Source: Kalmanozyma brasiliensis GHG001 (taxonomy: Eukaryota > Basidiomycota > Ustilaginomycetes > Ustilaginales). Taken from it: a DNA stretch of 64,000 nucleotides. Below the pieces are notes generated by a model. The model was given only the letters and a program-made list of their open reading frames with translations. It was not told where the DNA came from and did not search any database. Location: assembly GCF_000497045.1 (NCBI RefSeq), contig NW_015961957.1:248001-312000 (forward strand). Reading direction: 5' to 3'. The position numbers and the translations under genes were made by a program. Shown here piece by piece: positions 10,501 to 19,931 of this stretch (position 1 is the stretch's first letter; each line of letters begins with the position of its first letter).

Positions 10501-12810
10501 GGTACGGCAGGCAGCCTGCAGCCCGATGACGTCTTCGGTCGAGTCGGCCAGACGGTAGATGAGGTTGTCGTAGGCAACACGAGCCAGACGACCACGGATC
10601 TGTGCCTGCAGACCGACAACGTCGTTCTCGTGCTTGTCGAGCGCCTTGATGTTCTCGAAGAAGCGGCGGCGATAGAGAGCGCCTCTGGCACAGGCCTGGA
10701 AGTTTTCGATGGCTTGAGCGTTGCCGGTGTCGTGCACACGCTTGACGTGCTCGACATGCGTCTGACGAGCCAGCTTGGCCCGCACAGCAGCCTGAAGACC
10801 GACGTAGGTGCGCGTGCTTGTGTGCACGGCGGCATGCTTGCGGTGGTGAGTGCGACGGGCCAGCACACCTCGGATCTGAGCCTGCATCAGTGGAGTCCAG
10901 CGCGATACGATGCGATCCTCCTCGGCTCTGCGTTGGCGAACGCGCTCTGCCTCGGCCGCTGCAGCCAATCGTGCCTCTTCCTCGTGACGACGCTGAATCT
11001 CTGCTTCAACCCGATCTGCGAACCGCGACCTCGATACAAAGGCACGCGAAACCGTCTGTAGTGCAACGACGGAATCGATGTTCTCCATCAACTCGCGATC
11101 GATGCGTTCCTGCTCCGTCTCCGGCTCAGGCTCGGGCTCCATGTTCATCTCCTTGGCGAGCGCCTTGCCGACTCCGCCGAACGAGGGCATGGCGACGCCC
11201 GACGCGTCGAGACCCTTTTGCGTCTTCTGCAGCTGGTCATCGGTGAATTCGAGCTTGCCGATCAGGTTGCCGACCTTGCGCGCTCGGCCCTGACGTGCGA
11301 GAACGTGACTGAGTGCGTGGATGCAGTAGACGATCTTGGGGAAATTCTTCTTCTCGTACAGATCGGTGAGCTCGAACTGGAAGAAGTGCGGCAGACCGAC
11401 CTTGTTGATGAATGAGAAAAAGTAGTTGATGTTGTCCGTGTGACGGTACTGCAGCTTCGGGTGGACGAAGATGCGTGGCACACAGTCCGGCTCGAACTGT
11501 TTGGCGAGCTTGGCGAGGAAGATGCCGTTTCGCATCTCGTTCTCCATCTCGACAACGTCTCCGAGATGTTCGCCGACGTGAAGCTCCATCCATTCCTTAG
11601 CCTCTCCACAGTGACAGAGATACTCGTAGGCTTGCAGGAGGTGGCGTTGTGTGTCCATCCACTTGCTCGAGCTGGTCATCGGGAGATTGGACGTAGCAGT
11701 CGCTGGACGACCGAGTGCCATGGTGCCTGGACCGTCTGCGCGTGCAAGACGGATGCGTCCTTGAAGACCAGCGACATCTTCGGCGCCTGTCGTGATACCA
11801 GGAAGTACGATCTCACCCTCCTGATCCTCGCTCTCCATGCGTCCAGGGCGTCCCGGCTTCTGCCAGCCCTCTTCGATGGTAGGTTCGAGGTTGAGGCTAT
11901 TGAGACGATCCGAGAGCGGTCCGCCAGTAGCATCGATGCTATGTGTGCGCTGGCCACGCGATCGACCCACCGTCATTCGAGTATGGCCGGGCTGATCACC
12001 GGGTGAGCCCATATCGTCGGTCTTTTGGGTGAAGCCCTGCATCATCTTGAGCGCACCAACACTGGACCGCTTGAGGTCCCTGACACCGCCAAGATGCAGC
12101 TGTGACGGACCAACAGTGTTGGATCCGCCATTTGCGCCATTGGTACCGTTGCTCCAGAAGCTGCCCTGCTTGGGCGTAGAAGGCGATGTTATCCAGGAGC
12201 TGTCTTCCTTCTTGGGCGAAGCGAGCGGAGAGTCGTAGCTGCCGTTCTTGCTGGGAGACACAGAACGGTCGGAGTCTTTGGTTGGCGAATAGGCACGAGC
12301 ACGACCCACTGTCGATGAGTTGAAGAGATTGTCGCGGGACGCCGGAGGCATCGAGGTGGGTCGACCGTTGACCCCTCGAGACGCCGCCGGGAAGGTGGCT
12401 TTGCTGAAGGTTGCCGGGGTCGGTGAGGTAGTAGCAGTGACCGAGTGATTTGAGTCGGACCTGTGGAGACTGCCGTTTGAGCCGTACGCGCCTGACGATG
12501 CAGCGAGAGGAGAGGCTGTTGGGCTGTAGGCAGAAGAAGCGGCAGCGGCTGCACGGAGCTCGGCGGTGCGTTGCGGATCAAGGGAAGCAGTGTGGCGATG
12601 AGGAGCGGGGAAGCGCCTCACCGAGTTGGACTGCTGCAAGCCCGTCCCTGTTGGGCTGCGCGTTACATTCGAGTCGATGGAAGAAGCGAGCGAGAAGGTG
12701 CTGCTTCGGGATGCAGAACGATCGAGATACTTGGACTGGTATGCAAAAGGACTGTTGCGGGCGTTTGGGCTGGCCGCTGGCAGCACGGGTTTGGCCTGCT
12801 GGTCCATCAT
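7549..12810 (-). CDS. iqg1: IQGAP-type Ras GTPase-activating-like scaffold (Iqg1/Rng2)
   Basis: This is a single exon of 1753 residues. Domains in order: a Ser-rich disordered head (1 to about 375); a calponin-homology domain (about 380-520, with the NGIFLAKLAK and LPHFFQFELTDLYEK blocks typical of IQGAP); about eleven IQ motifs (about 587-925, of the type VVGLQAQIRGRLAR); a GAP-related domain (about 1040-1370, with YYRYLNPAIVAPEGFDVV); and a RasGAP C-terminal domain (about 1415-1620). Known fungal IQGAPs bind F-actin through the CH domain and calmodulin or myosin light chain through the IQ motifs, and organise the cytokinetic ring. The GAP-related domain in this family binds Cdc42/Rho-type GTPases without catalysing hydrolysis. 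There is no WW domain, as in other fungal members. The start has an ATG-ATG pair and the 5' region is long. Confidence 0.95.
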   Translation of the reverse strand: MMDQQAKPVLPAASPNARNSPFAYQSKYLDRSASRSSTFSLASSIDSNVTRSPTGTGLQQSNSVRRFPAPHRHTASLDPQRTAELRAAAAASSAYSPTASPLAASSGAYGSNGSLHRSDSNHSVTATTSPTPATFSKATFPAASRGVNGRPTSMPPASRDNLFNSSTVGRARAYSPTKDSDRSVSPSKNGSYDSPLASPKKEDSSWITSPSTPKQGSFWSNGTNGANGGSNTVGPSQLHLGGVRDLKRSSVGALKMMQGFTQKTDDMGSPGDQPGHTRMTVGRSRGQRTHSIDATGGPLSDRLNSLNLEPTIEEGWQKPGRPGRMESEDQEGEIVLPGITTGAEDVAGLQGRIRLARADGPGTMALGRPATATSNLPMTSSSKWMDTQRHLLQAYEYLCHCGEAKEWMELHVGEHLGDVVEMENEMRNGIFLAKLAKQFEPDCVPRIFVHPKLQYRHTDNINYFFSFINKVGLPHFFQFELTDLYEKKNFPKIVYCIHALSHVLARQGRARKVGNLIGKLEFTDDQLQKTQKGLDASGVAMPSFGGVGKALAKEMNMEPEPEPETEQERIDRELMENIDSVVALQTVSRAFVSRSRFADRVEAEIQRRHEEEARLAAAAEAERVRQRRAEEDRIVSRWTPLMQAQIRGVLARRTHHRKHAAVHTSTRTYVGLQAAVRAKLARQTHVEHVKRVHDTGNAQAIENFQACARGALYRRRFFENIKALDKHENDVVGLQAQIRGRLARVAYDNLIYRLADSTEDVIGLQAACRTVLAKQKLLGTIRGLRNSNDAITAVQAQIRGVLARKNHVRMRSALQKVEVKAAVGGLQSFARAALARRKHQEQKKQLDFVTPDVVGIQAAIRGMLVRTEYDWWRAHIIQSEPVAIHLQSLIRGALSRRKFFSRLRHYHEHMDKVVKIQSLFRGRQQGEQYRSLTMGTNVPVATIKNFGHLLNDSDADFEDEIEVERLRKLVVRAIRESQTLENDVSELDTKIALLVKNKIGIEELIKAKNERGLLGQRDAAAAVQKRNSLLVAANDPFADHALDRSSRRKFELYQELFYALQTRPEYLARLFARVGKIDMADQDKRQVEKIVLTLFGYAQKAREEFLLLKLFQRCVEEELGFVSTVQEFIRGNAQFIKLVAQYNRGARERKYLKDLLSPLVQDVMSQDGLDLETDPCAIYRSTITQEEMETGQPSRRPLEVAFNEALADPMARTIFIRHLQSLRATTEAFLSAILSSTRKMPYGVRYIAREVFRALQAKFPNEPEDALIKVVGHLVYYRYLNPAIVAPEGFDVVETLVGPMQRKNLAEVSKMLTQIAVGRLFNDDNPYLQPLNDYVSSASERFAKWLHGIIDCPDAELHFGADEFVDHTVQQKPVIYISPNEIYSMHLLLSQQVDHLAQGQDDPLRVILKELGAPPVSNTQELNSARDSEITFELVSRMATLQDPEAETKALFVETKRLVLSLLKVQSGKTLVDVFVAPVTDREEQQWVEIVSHEMVTDRSRSAYAGAGRLEDVRRLTFAELKARTLENMLQLEQLHKVSRANNYQDMLNAIAIDIRNKHRKRIQRTNEKTAMHATLTTLKEKKRYLEEQIGSYHSYIDASMQTMQGRKGKRRFVVPFSQQWSHLRSLKANGGRVPKFGSYRYACGKLMEKGVLVSVDGLGGMTSSGSGTLRGNSGAGAGGGAGEVNLTISSDQAGVFTVEVLNGPAAGISTDLRIEDLLESQFNNTPTLQILDGAAEANVNLLVHLINKKFYA

Positions 12811-14321
12811 CGTTGTGATACTGTATGTGGTTTGAGGCCTGCAGCGCCTTCTGGACTTGCTCAGATCTGTCGGATTGGGAACGATGGGCGGTCTTCTGGT
12901 GCCTGATCCTCAAAGTGTGCGCCGAGCGCTCGCTATCTCCAAGCCTATATGCTTGTGTGTGTATGTGCTGCGGTGGGGCCGTGAATGTGTCTCGTCGATG
13001 TGACTCTAGCCTATCTGTCGTGTCTATGGTCGTGAGAAGTTGAGCCGATGATGGTCGCTATCGTGTAGAGGACTGACGGCGAGTGTCGTAAAGAGATCGT
13101 GACCGACAAGGAGGGAGTCGGTGGAAGAGAGCGACTGTGATGATGGACCGTGTTGATGGTATCCTCGCCCTATCTTGATCTTGATGGTGGTAGTAGATGG
13201 AAGTAGCGACGAAGAAGCTCCGGTGACTTGGCGCGCGGTGGACCGACTTTGCACTGCGAGGGTCAAACTGTGCTGAGTTGCATGCAATAACGCAGCAGCC
13301 AAGATTATGCTTTCCTGCCAAAACTTTAGGGGAAGCGCAGCCCCTTGGGCTGTCGGGTTGCGACTCCGATACACAAGCTTTACAGCTTGAGCAGCAGCGG
13401 CTGTGTTGGTCAATTCAAACTCCACTGCCAAAGCGCTGTCTGCCTCCTCTCTGACTCATGATGCGCGGCCCTTCCGAGTGGGTTCTCACGATCTACAGTC
13501 ACACGCTGCCACGCTTTCTCACGGCTCACACGGCAGGCGGAAGCGTCCCGAGACCCTTTGCCAGAGTGGGAGTCCCAGCCGTGTTTCACAGCCAGATCGA
13601 CGGGCCGAAGTGGACGGAGAGGTGCGAGCGAGAGTGGGCAAAGAAAGGGGCAAAGCGAGGATGCAGGTTTTGTATGGTGTTGATCTCGCTCTCGAATACA
13701 GAAGTGTCTCGGATTCAAATTGTAACGCGTCTCTCAGGGGCCCAAATTTGTATTCTGCTTGAATTCAGTTAGCTGCCGCCATCTCGACGGCCTGTCCTCT
13801 TCATCAGTCCAGGCTTCAAGCCATTGAGCTCTCACATGTTCGATTGATCCATTGCGATGGTCTTCGAAGATGTGAAGAAGAGCAATCGATGGGAACCCGC
13901 AGCGACCGACTGGAACAAGCTCGAAAGCTCACCATCAGCTACGGCGGCTTTGACTTCGATCGAGCCTCGAGCCCACCGCAGCGCCAAGCTAGTGAGGCAT
14001 CGAGGGCCGGTCCTGATGCTTTGCAGCAAACTCACCTGCAGCGTAAGGGCATGCATGTGGTTGCGCTTGCCTGAATTTCGTCGACCCAAGGATGGCAACG
14101 TCTAAAAGGGACGTGTGTTGGTCTCCCAAAACGCGTGTTGGTGGTCACGTGAGAATTTCAACTGCGTTTCCCCACCAAGGCTTTCACGCAACGCCTTCTA
14201 TTAGACAGTCTACACCACATCGTGTGGTTTGCATGTTCACTGCGCTCTCAGTGACGCCGCTGTTGGGCATCAGATCAATCACATTATCTGCCTTGAAGCA
14301 TTGGTTGAACTAGTGGCTGTG
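12811..14321. other. Intergenic region without a supported gene
   Basis: This 1.5-kb stretch lies between the IQGAP start and the PEX19 stop. Short open frames on both strands (for example around 13857-14105) overlap each other, lack family resemblance and show no preferred frame. The left part is probably the IQGAP promoter and leader. No tRNA box pair was found. Confidence 0.5.
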
Positions 14322-15522
14322 TTACATAATGGTGCACTCCTCCCCACCGGCACCACCTCCTCCAAATCCAGGCAGGTTCTCCAATTCAGCGGGCATGTCT
14401 CCTACGATCTCCTTGGGCGGGCTGCCGCAGTCCTGCATCTGGTTCATGAGCTCCTGCACGCGCTCCGCCTTGACCTTGTCCTTAGCATCGTATCCAGGCT
14501 CATCGAAAATCTTGACGATCTGGTCGATGTACTTGCTCTGCAATTCGTAGCGCTTCCTGTCCTCGGCTGAGATGCCTGCCGAATCGGGGCCGGCGAGGTA
14601 GGCGGGGTACTTGTCACGTAGCTCCTTGAGCGGTTCGTAGAGGATGTCTCGGGACATGAGCTCGTCCATCATGCCTTCGAGCATCTTGGTGAGTTCCGGG
14701 TTGTCCATTGCACCGTCGAGGCCGGAGAGATCGCCGTTGCCCCCAAGAGCCGCGAGCAGTTTCGCCATCTCCTCGCCTTCTGCGCCCGAGAGACCGGCAA
14801 AGGGGTTCGAGGCGGAAGCAGAATCGGCGGTCGCAGAGGTGTCGGATTCTTTGAGCTTCGCCATGGTCGCTGCGATCGCATCGTTGAAGTTGCCCGGCTT
14901 GCTCGGGTTTGCTGAAGCGGCAGGAGCAGCGGCGGATCTAGTCGAGGGACCAGCGTCCGACGAGGCAGGAGCTCCACCACCAAACCCGGCCATCATCGCT
15001 TCAAACTGCTTCATCAGCTCCTGTTCGTTGAACTCCTGGCCCGCTGCGCCTGCAGATGCTCCCGCGCCGGCCCCGGCGCCACTCATGAGCCCTTCGCCGT
15101 CGGCGTTGGCTTGCCCACCGAGCTCCTTCATCAACGCCTGCATGCCTTGCGCCAGCTCCTTGGCAAAGTCTTCCGAGAGCATATCGTCCAGCCCTGCATC
15201 GTCTTCGCCTTCTGTGGCCAGACCAGCTGCGCCTGTTGTGGTGTCCTGTTGAGCAGCGGCCGGAGCTGAAGACTTTGCTGTCGACTCCGTTGCGGCAGCT
15301 ATGGGAGCTGCCGCCGAGCTAGAAGGCGCGTTGAACTCGTCCAATACATCTGCATCGTACAAAAGCAAGGGAAGAGCGGGCGTCAGCGTCTTACATCTGC
15401 ATAGCGAGAGTATCAATAGATTGTTCGAGCTTACCATCGAGATCGTCCAGATCGTCAGCGTCGTCGACGTGCGCTGAGGCTGGCGGTGCCTTTTGCGCGG
15501 CAGAAGATGTGTTGCTTGACAT
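14322..15522 (-). CDS. pex19: Peroxin 19, farnesylated peroxisomal membrane protein receptor
   Basis: Exon 1 is 15522-15435, the intron 15434-15350 (85 nt, GTAAGC...TGCAG) and exon 2 15349-14322, giving 371 residues. The splice recreates the acidic N-terminal motif DDLDDVLDEF found in Pex19 proteins, which supports both the intron and the start. The C-terminal half carries the family's helical region (VKAERVQELMNQMQDCGSPP), which binds membrane protein targeting signals. The protein ends in CTIM, a CaaX farnesylation box as in Pex19 orthologues. Pex19 chaperones peroxisomal membrane proteins in the cytosol and delivers them to Pex3. The middle is Ala/Gly/Ser-rich and less conserved. It diverges from the oxidoreductase at 16176. 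Confidence 0.95.
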
Positions 15523-16175
15523 TGTGTCTGCGGTTGCCTTTTGCCCTTGAGAAAGACCTGCTCGTTCTTTTATTGCTAGAGCTGGGTGGTCGTTTGAAAG
15601 CAAGCTGTGTCGGTGGATGAGAAGAATCGTGAATCGACCTGAGCGAGCGGATGTGGGGAATGGCCGGGCCAAATTTAAGACTGTGCGCCCAGTTACCAAT
15701 CGCACTCGCGCAGACCGCCCGTGACAACCGGTCCCTTTCAACCGGTCACTGAGGCCAATCAGCTGCTCTGGATTTCTGCGACTTTGTTAGGCCTTTATTC
15801 CGAACCAAGAAAAGTAACAATGTTAGACTGCGGTGGCGAAGAAGATCAAGCTCGGCGGCGGATCGGAGCGAGACCGGCGACTTGACCGCAGCGCCAAGTA
15901 CGTCATGCCCACCACCTGCTGCGAGGCAAGGCGAGCAAACACTGACGGCAATGCAAGTGCTTGGATGGCGGAGATGTGCGCAGGATGAACCAAGCAGACC
16001 GCGAGGACCTCCCCCACGTCGTTGGCCCAAATGAGCTGCCCCGTCGTAGCGAGTGAGTGAGCGTGGTCCGTCCGCTGATGCCCCACCCGCATTCGCATAT
16101 ACGTTCCCTCCAAGCGTGCCTGTTTCCTCCACCAACACCACCACCAGATACATCTACCAAAGAACAGTATCAAGA
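15523..16175. other. Divergent intergenic region (PEX19 / oxidoreductase)
   Basis: This 653-bp stretch lies between two divergent starts. The frame of the oxidoreductase is open upstream to 16053, but the ATG at 16176 begins the recognisable fold. I see no other feature. Confidence 0.5.
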
Positions 16176-17279
16176 ATGACATCCGTCTACGAATGCAAGT
16201 GGGGCATCCTCGCCACCGGTGGAATCGCCGAGACGTTCTCCAAGGACCTGCTCATCGACCCTTCCACGCGCTCGGTCTCCGATGTCAAGCACACGATCGT
16301 TGCTGCGGCCTCTTCCTCCTCCTCCTCGCGCGCCACCGAGTTCCTCAAGAAGGTCGGGGCCGATTCCTCTGCCAAAGGCTACGGCTCGTACGAAGAGCTA
16401 GTCGCGGACCCCAACGTCTCGATCATCTACGTGGCTACCCCGCACTCGCACCACTACGAGAACACGCTTCTCGCCCTGGAAGCCGGCAAGCACGTGTGCT
16501 GCGAAAAGCCCTTCACGATCAACGCTGCCCAAACTAAACACCTGATCAAAGTAGCCCGCGAAAAGAAGCTCTTCCTCATGGAAGCGGTGTGGATTCGATT
16601 CTTCCCGCTTGTGCTCGAGCTGCAGCGGTTGATCTTTGAAGAGAAGATCCTGGGCAACGTGCGTCGGGTGTTTAGCGACTTTGGCAATCAGTTTGCCCCC
16701 GATCCCAAGCATCGTTTGTACAACCCCGACTTGGGTGGTGGAGCCCTGTTGGATTTGGGCATCTACGCATTGACTTGGCAGATGATCACCCTCTTTGCTG
16801 ATCCAAAGAACAACAAGACCGCCCCAAGCGTCGTAGGTAGCATCGTCAAGACTCCACTCACAAATGTGGACGAGTTTACAACGATGATCTTGAACTTCGG
16901 CCCGACTCTCGCTCAAGGTATTGCGAGCACCAACATGACCATCCGTTGCAGCGACAAGTACTGCGTGCTCATCCAGGGCGATAAAGCCGACATCAGCGTC
17001 CCCTGGGCTCCCTACCGCCCAACATCGTTTACGATCCACGAGAAGGACAGCGAGGGTGTGTACACGGGCAAGGAGGACAAGAAGGACTTCGACATTCCCG
17101 GACACGGCATGTTTTGGGAAGCCGACGCCTGTGCTCGCGCCCTCAGGGATGGCAAGCTCGAAGAGGAAAGGTGCAGCCTAGCTGAAAGCACCATCACCAT
17201 GGAGATCATGGACAAAGTGCGATACTCAAACGACTTTAGGTACCCTGAAAAGCTCGAGGCCACCCGCTCCGATGCTTGA
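16176..17279 (+). CDS. Gfo/Idh/MocA-family NAD(P)-dependent oxidoreductase, dihydrodiol dehydrogenase / D-xylose 1-dehydrogenase-like
   Basis: This is a single exon of 367 residues from ATG 16176. The N terminus has a Rossmann fold with KWGILATGGIAETF. The family signature EKP occurs in CCEKPFTINAAQ (about residue 107), followed by the AVWIRFFP segment and the GGGALLDLGIYAL motif of the dimeric dihydrodiol dehydrogenase group. Family members reduce or oxidise sugars or trans-dihydrodiols with NADP. Substrate cannot be told from sequence, and D-xylose 1-dehydrogenase (NADP+) is a common fungal annotation for this subgroup. No signal or transit peptide is evident. An in-frame ATG at 16053 would add 41 residues without family similarity. 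The gene is convergent with the Arg8-Cbp6 gene, 60 bp apart. Confidence 0.88.
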   Translation: MTSVYECKWGILATGGIAETFSKDLLIDPSTRSVSDVKHTIVAAASSSSSSRATEFLKKVGADSSAKGYGSYEELVADPNVSIIYVATPHSHHYENTLLALEAGKHVCCEKPFTINAAQTKHLIKVAREKKLFLMEAVWIRFFPLVLELQRLIFEEKILGNVRRVFSDFGNQFAPDPKHRLYNPDLGGGALLDLGIYALTWQMITLFADPKNNKTAPSVVGSIVKTPLTNVDEFTTMILNFGPTLAQGIASTNMTIRCSDKYCVLIQGDKADISVPWAPYRPTSFTIHEKDSEGVYTGKEDKKDFDIPGHGMFWEADACARALRDGKLEEERCSLAESTITMEIMDKVRYSNDFRYPEKLEATRSDA

Positions 17280-17339
17280 ACCTCACTCAGACTTGTTTCA
17301 CCGAAGCATACCAATGTATAGACATTCCTAAGAAAGTAC

Positions 17340-19430
17340 CTAATCACGACCGAAGAACCGCTTGATCTTGTCGCTGAAGCTCATGTTCGAACCCTGTCCC
17401 TTGACCGCCCGATCGATGCTCCGCGTCAATCGGTCGTAGTAGTCCGGCATCGCCTTGGGCTTCAACATGCTCTCTGGCAGGGGGTACTTCATCGACACCT
17501 TGCCCTCCTTGAGCTCCGTGAGCAGGTCCAGACTCTTCTGTGCGTACTCGAGCTCGGCGGTCGTCAGCGTCTTGGTACCTGGCAATGGGGTAGGGAGAGG
17601 ATCCCCAGGCTTGGCAGCGTGGACCTGTTCCGGGTGCACCGCGGCTTGGGATTGAACCGAAAGAAGGGCGGTTTGCGCGGCGGCCGTAATCGAGGCGCCA
17701 AAGTCAATCTCGGGACGGAGCGGGTCTTTGGGCCACGACTGGGCAAGGGCGATGAAGTCCTTGTAGAGCGACTGAATCTGGTCCGCGCTCGCTTGCTCGG
17801 TGGTAGTTACGGTGGCAGAGGATCGAGCAGACGAGGAGAACGCTCGAACTTGCTGCTGAGCGCCAGCACTCGACGACGAAGCAGAGGCAGAGGTAGAGGC
17901 GGATGACGAGCGTTGCATCTCATCGCGCACGACAAGCAGGCACGACTCGATGATGTCTACCGCTTTGTCGATCTGCTCCCTGGTCACCGTCAGACTGGGC
18001 AGAATCCTGATGGTATCCGAACCGGCCGTGAGAATCAGCAGCCCGCGCTGACGGGCCAGCTGCGCAACCTTGCCGGCGTGAGATGGATCTTTGGTGCTGA
18101 CACCCACGATCAAGCCCTTGCCACGGGGGCTGGGCTTGCCCGCCTCGGGGTCGTTGAGCAGCAGGTCGGGGAACATAGCGACCAAGTTGCTGAGTCGGCT
18201 GAACAGAGCCTGAGACGACTCCTTCATCGACTCGCCCAACTCCTGGCTCGACAGACGACTGAGGACGTGATGAGCGATGCGGCTGGTGAGCGGTCCACCA
18301 CCGAACGTGGTGCCGTGGTCACCGACAGCAATGAGGTTGGCAACCTTGTCGCGAATCAGCACGGCACCGATGGGGAAACCGTTAGCGAGCGGCTTGGCCA
18401 TGGTCACCATATCGGGATGCGCCGAGGTCGGGTAGTCGCTGTGGCACCACAAGGTACCAGCACGGTAGAGACCGCACTGAATCTCGTCATAGATGAGCAT
18501 GGCGCCGACCTCGTCACACCTCTTCCTGAGCGCCTGGAGGAACTCGAGCGATGCAGGGTAGATACCGCCCTCACCCTGGACAGGCTCGACAATGACACCT
18601 GCAACTGTCTCGTCGATGAGCGATTCGACACCGGCGACGTCGTTGTACGTGCCCGTGCGAACGTCTCCAATCAAAGGTGCAAAGGGAGCCTGGTACTTGG
18701 GGTTGGGGGTCATGGCGAGCGCACCCATGGTCCTGCCGTGGAAAGCGTTGGTGAAGCTGACAAGCCCAGTCTTTTGCTTTCCGCCTTTGGAGGGGTGACT
18801 CTTTGCTGCTTTCCTGGCAAACTTGAGCGCAGCCTCGTTGGCTTCGGTTCCAGAGTTGGCCAGGAAAACCTTCAAGCCGGCGGTGCCACTCTCCTGTGGC
18901 TTGGTGCCCTTCTCGAAGCCCAGTCCACCGTGCTGATGGGTCAAGTTGACCATCTTATCTGCGAGCTCCCCCGACCATTCGTTGTGATACAAGTTGCTGG
19001 CGTGGACCAACTTGGCACTCTGATCGGCGGCGATCTCGGCGATCTTGGGATCAGCGTGACCCAACGAGTTGACGGCAATACCTGAGGAAAAGTCGAGGTA
19101 CTTTCGTTCGGAGTGGCCGCCATTGGTGTTGGGGTCGACAGATGCATAAAGGTCAAGACCTTTACCGCGGGTGAAGATGAGCTGTGGGCGAGAGTAGGTG
19201 GCAAGGACGGAGTGCGAGAAGCGCTCGAGGGTATCTGCGAGCTTTGATCCCTTGGAAGCGTCACCATCGGGATGAGAGAGCGAGATGTAGTCTGCGCAAG
19301 GCTTCTTTGTGGTGTTGGCGGCGTGTGTAGCAAGAAGACGAACAGGCTGTCGAAGGGCTGGCGAAATTGCCAGAGACAGCGAGGCAGGTCGCCTCATCGC
19401 TGATGAAAGTGCAACACGAGTGGCGGCCAT
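17340..19430 (-). CDS. arg8: Fusion of mitochondrial acetylornithine aminotransferase (Arg8) with a Cbp6-like complex III assembly factor
   Basis: This is one uninterrupted frame of 696 residues. Residues 1 to about 45 form an Arg/Ser/Ala-rich mitochondrial presequence. Residues about 50-500 are a class III PLP aminotransferase: ANSGTEANEAALKFARKAA, then the substrate/PLP region IYDEIQCGLYRAGTLW, and the presumed PLP lysine in TMAKPLANGFPIG (about 345). This is the acetylornithine aminotransferase of arginine biosynthesis. After this a Met at residue 505 (ATG 17918-17916) opens a second presequence-like stretch containing VRAFSSSARS. From about 545 to 696 it resembles Cbp6/UQCC2: YKDFIALAQSWPKDPLRP, KYPLPESMLKPKAMPDYY and the C-terminal FSDKIKRFFGRD. 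Cbp6 works with Cbp3 in cytochrome b translation and complex III assembly. Usual Arg8 length is about 420-460 residues, so the tail is an addition. The product may be cleaved or separately initiated. Confidence 0.88.
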   Translation of the reverse strand: MAATRVALSSAMRRPASLSLAISPALRQPVRLLATHAANTTKKPCADYISLSHPDGDASKGSKLADTLERFSHSVLATYSRPQLIFTRGKGLDLYASVDPNTNGGHSERKYLDFSSGIAVNSLGHADPKIAEIAADQSAKLVHASNLYHNEWSGELADKMVNLTHQHGGLGFEKGTKPQESGTAGLKVFLANSGTEANEAALKFARKAAKSHPSKGGKQKTGLVSFTNAFHGRTMGALAMTPNPKYQAPFAPLIGDVRTGTYNDVAGVESLIDETVAGVIVEPVQGEGGIYPASLEFLQALRKRCDEVGAMLIYDEIQCGLYRAGTLWCHSDYPTSAHPDMVTMAKPLANGFPIGAVLIRDKVANLIAVGDHGTTFGGGPLTSRIAHHVLSRLSSQELGESMKESSQALFSRLSNLVAMFPDLLLNDPEAGKPSPRGKGLIVGVSTKDPSHAGKVAQLARQRGLLILTAGSDTIRILPSLTVTREQIDKAVDIIESCLLVVRDEMQRSSSASTSASASSSSAGAQQQVRAFSSSARSSATVTTTEQASADQIQSLYKDFIALAQSWPKDPLRPEIDFGASITAAAQTALLSVQSQAAVHPEQVHAAKPGDPLPTPLPGTKTLTTAELEYAQKSLDLLTELKEGKVSMKYPLPESMLKPKAMPDYYDRLTRSIDRAVKGQGSNMSFSDKIKRFFGRD

Positions 19431-19931
19431 GATGCTGTGGAACAGCTACGCTGTTGTGCGCGGGATGGCTTCACGGGAAGACGATGTGTGGTGGCGAAGT
19501 CGTATGATTGAGCGCGAGAGACTGTCGCATTCGACGACAGACGGTGAGGTGTACGGTAATGGTGGTGGTGAGTCTGTGATGGTGAGAAGAATCGAAACTC
19601 GACTCGAAATCTCTGTATGGCTTTGATAAGACGTGAAGAAGTGGAGTCACAACGACAAAATTTAACTTTTATAGATTTATTTTCTGGCGGACCTGCGAGG
19701 AGGTTCGTCGACGAGGTCAGTAGCCTTGACTGCCTGCATGAAGTAGGCGACGAGTCTGAAAGCCAGGAAGACCTTTCCACGGTCACATTCCAGCGCACAC
19801 AGCGAGAATAGAAGCATGATTGACAGATCGATTCGTTGCGGGTGATTGAGCTACCATGATGAGAACGTCGAAGCAGACCCAACGCTGAACTGACTCGAAG
19901 ACAGGAAGAAACTACGCAGCGAGAAGGGAGA
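19431..19931. other. Tandem intergenic region upstream of the Arg8-Cbp6 gene
   Basis: This 501-bp stretch holds an AT-rich patch around 19655-19684 in an otherwise GC-rich setting. It presumably contains the 3' end of the Gln-rich gene to the right and the promoter of the fusion gene. I see no other gene. Confidence 0.5.
19666..19681 (-). promoter_or_regulatory. Possible TATA element and/or AATAAA poly(A) signal
   Basis: On the minus strand CTATAAAAG lies at 19674-19666, about 240 nt upstream of the Arg8-Cbp6 ATG, and AATAAA at 19681-19676, about 250 nt after the stop of the Gln-rich gene. Either or both could function. Only the motifs are seen. Confidence 0.3.

Noticed and set aside
13832..14105. 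Small open frames on both strands, with GT-AG-like sites, between IQGAP and PEX19
   Set aside because: Possible introns would be only 35-48 nt, the resulting peptides are short, and neither strand stands out as coding.
17913..19085. 390-codon open frame on the + strand opposite the Arg8 part
   Set aside because: It is the mirror frame of a GC-rich conserved aminotransferase, with no family resemblance of its own.
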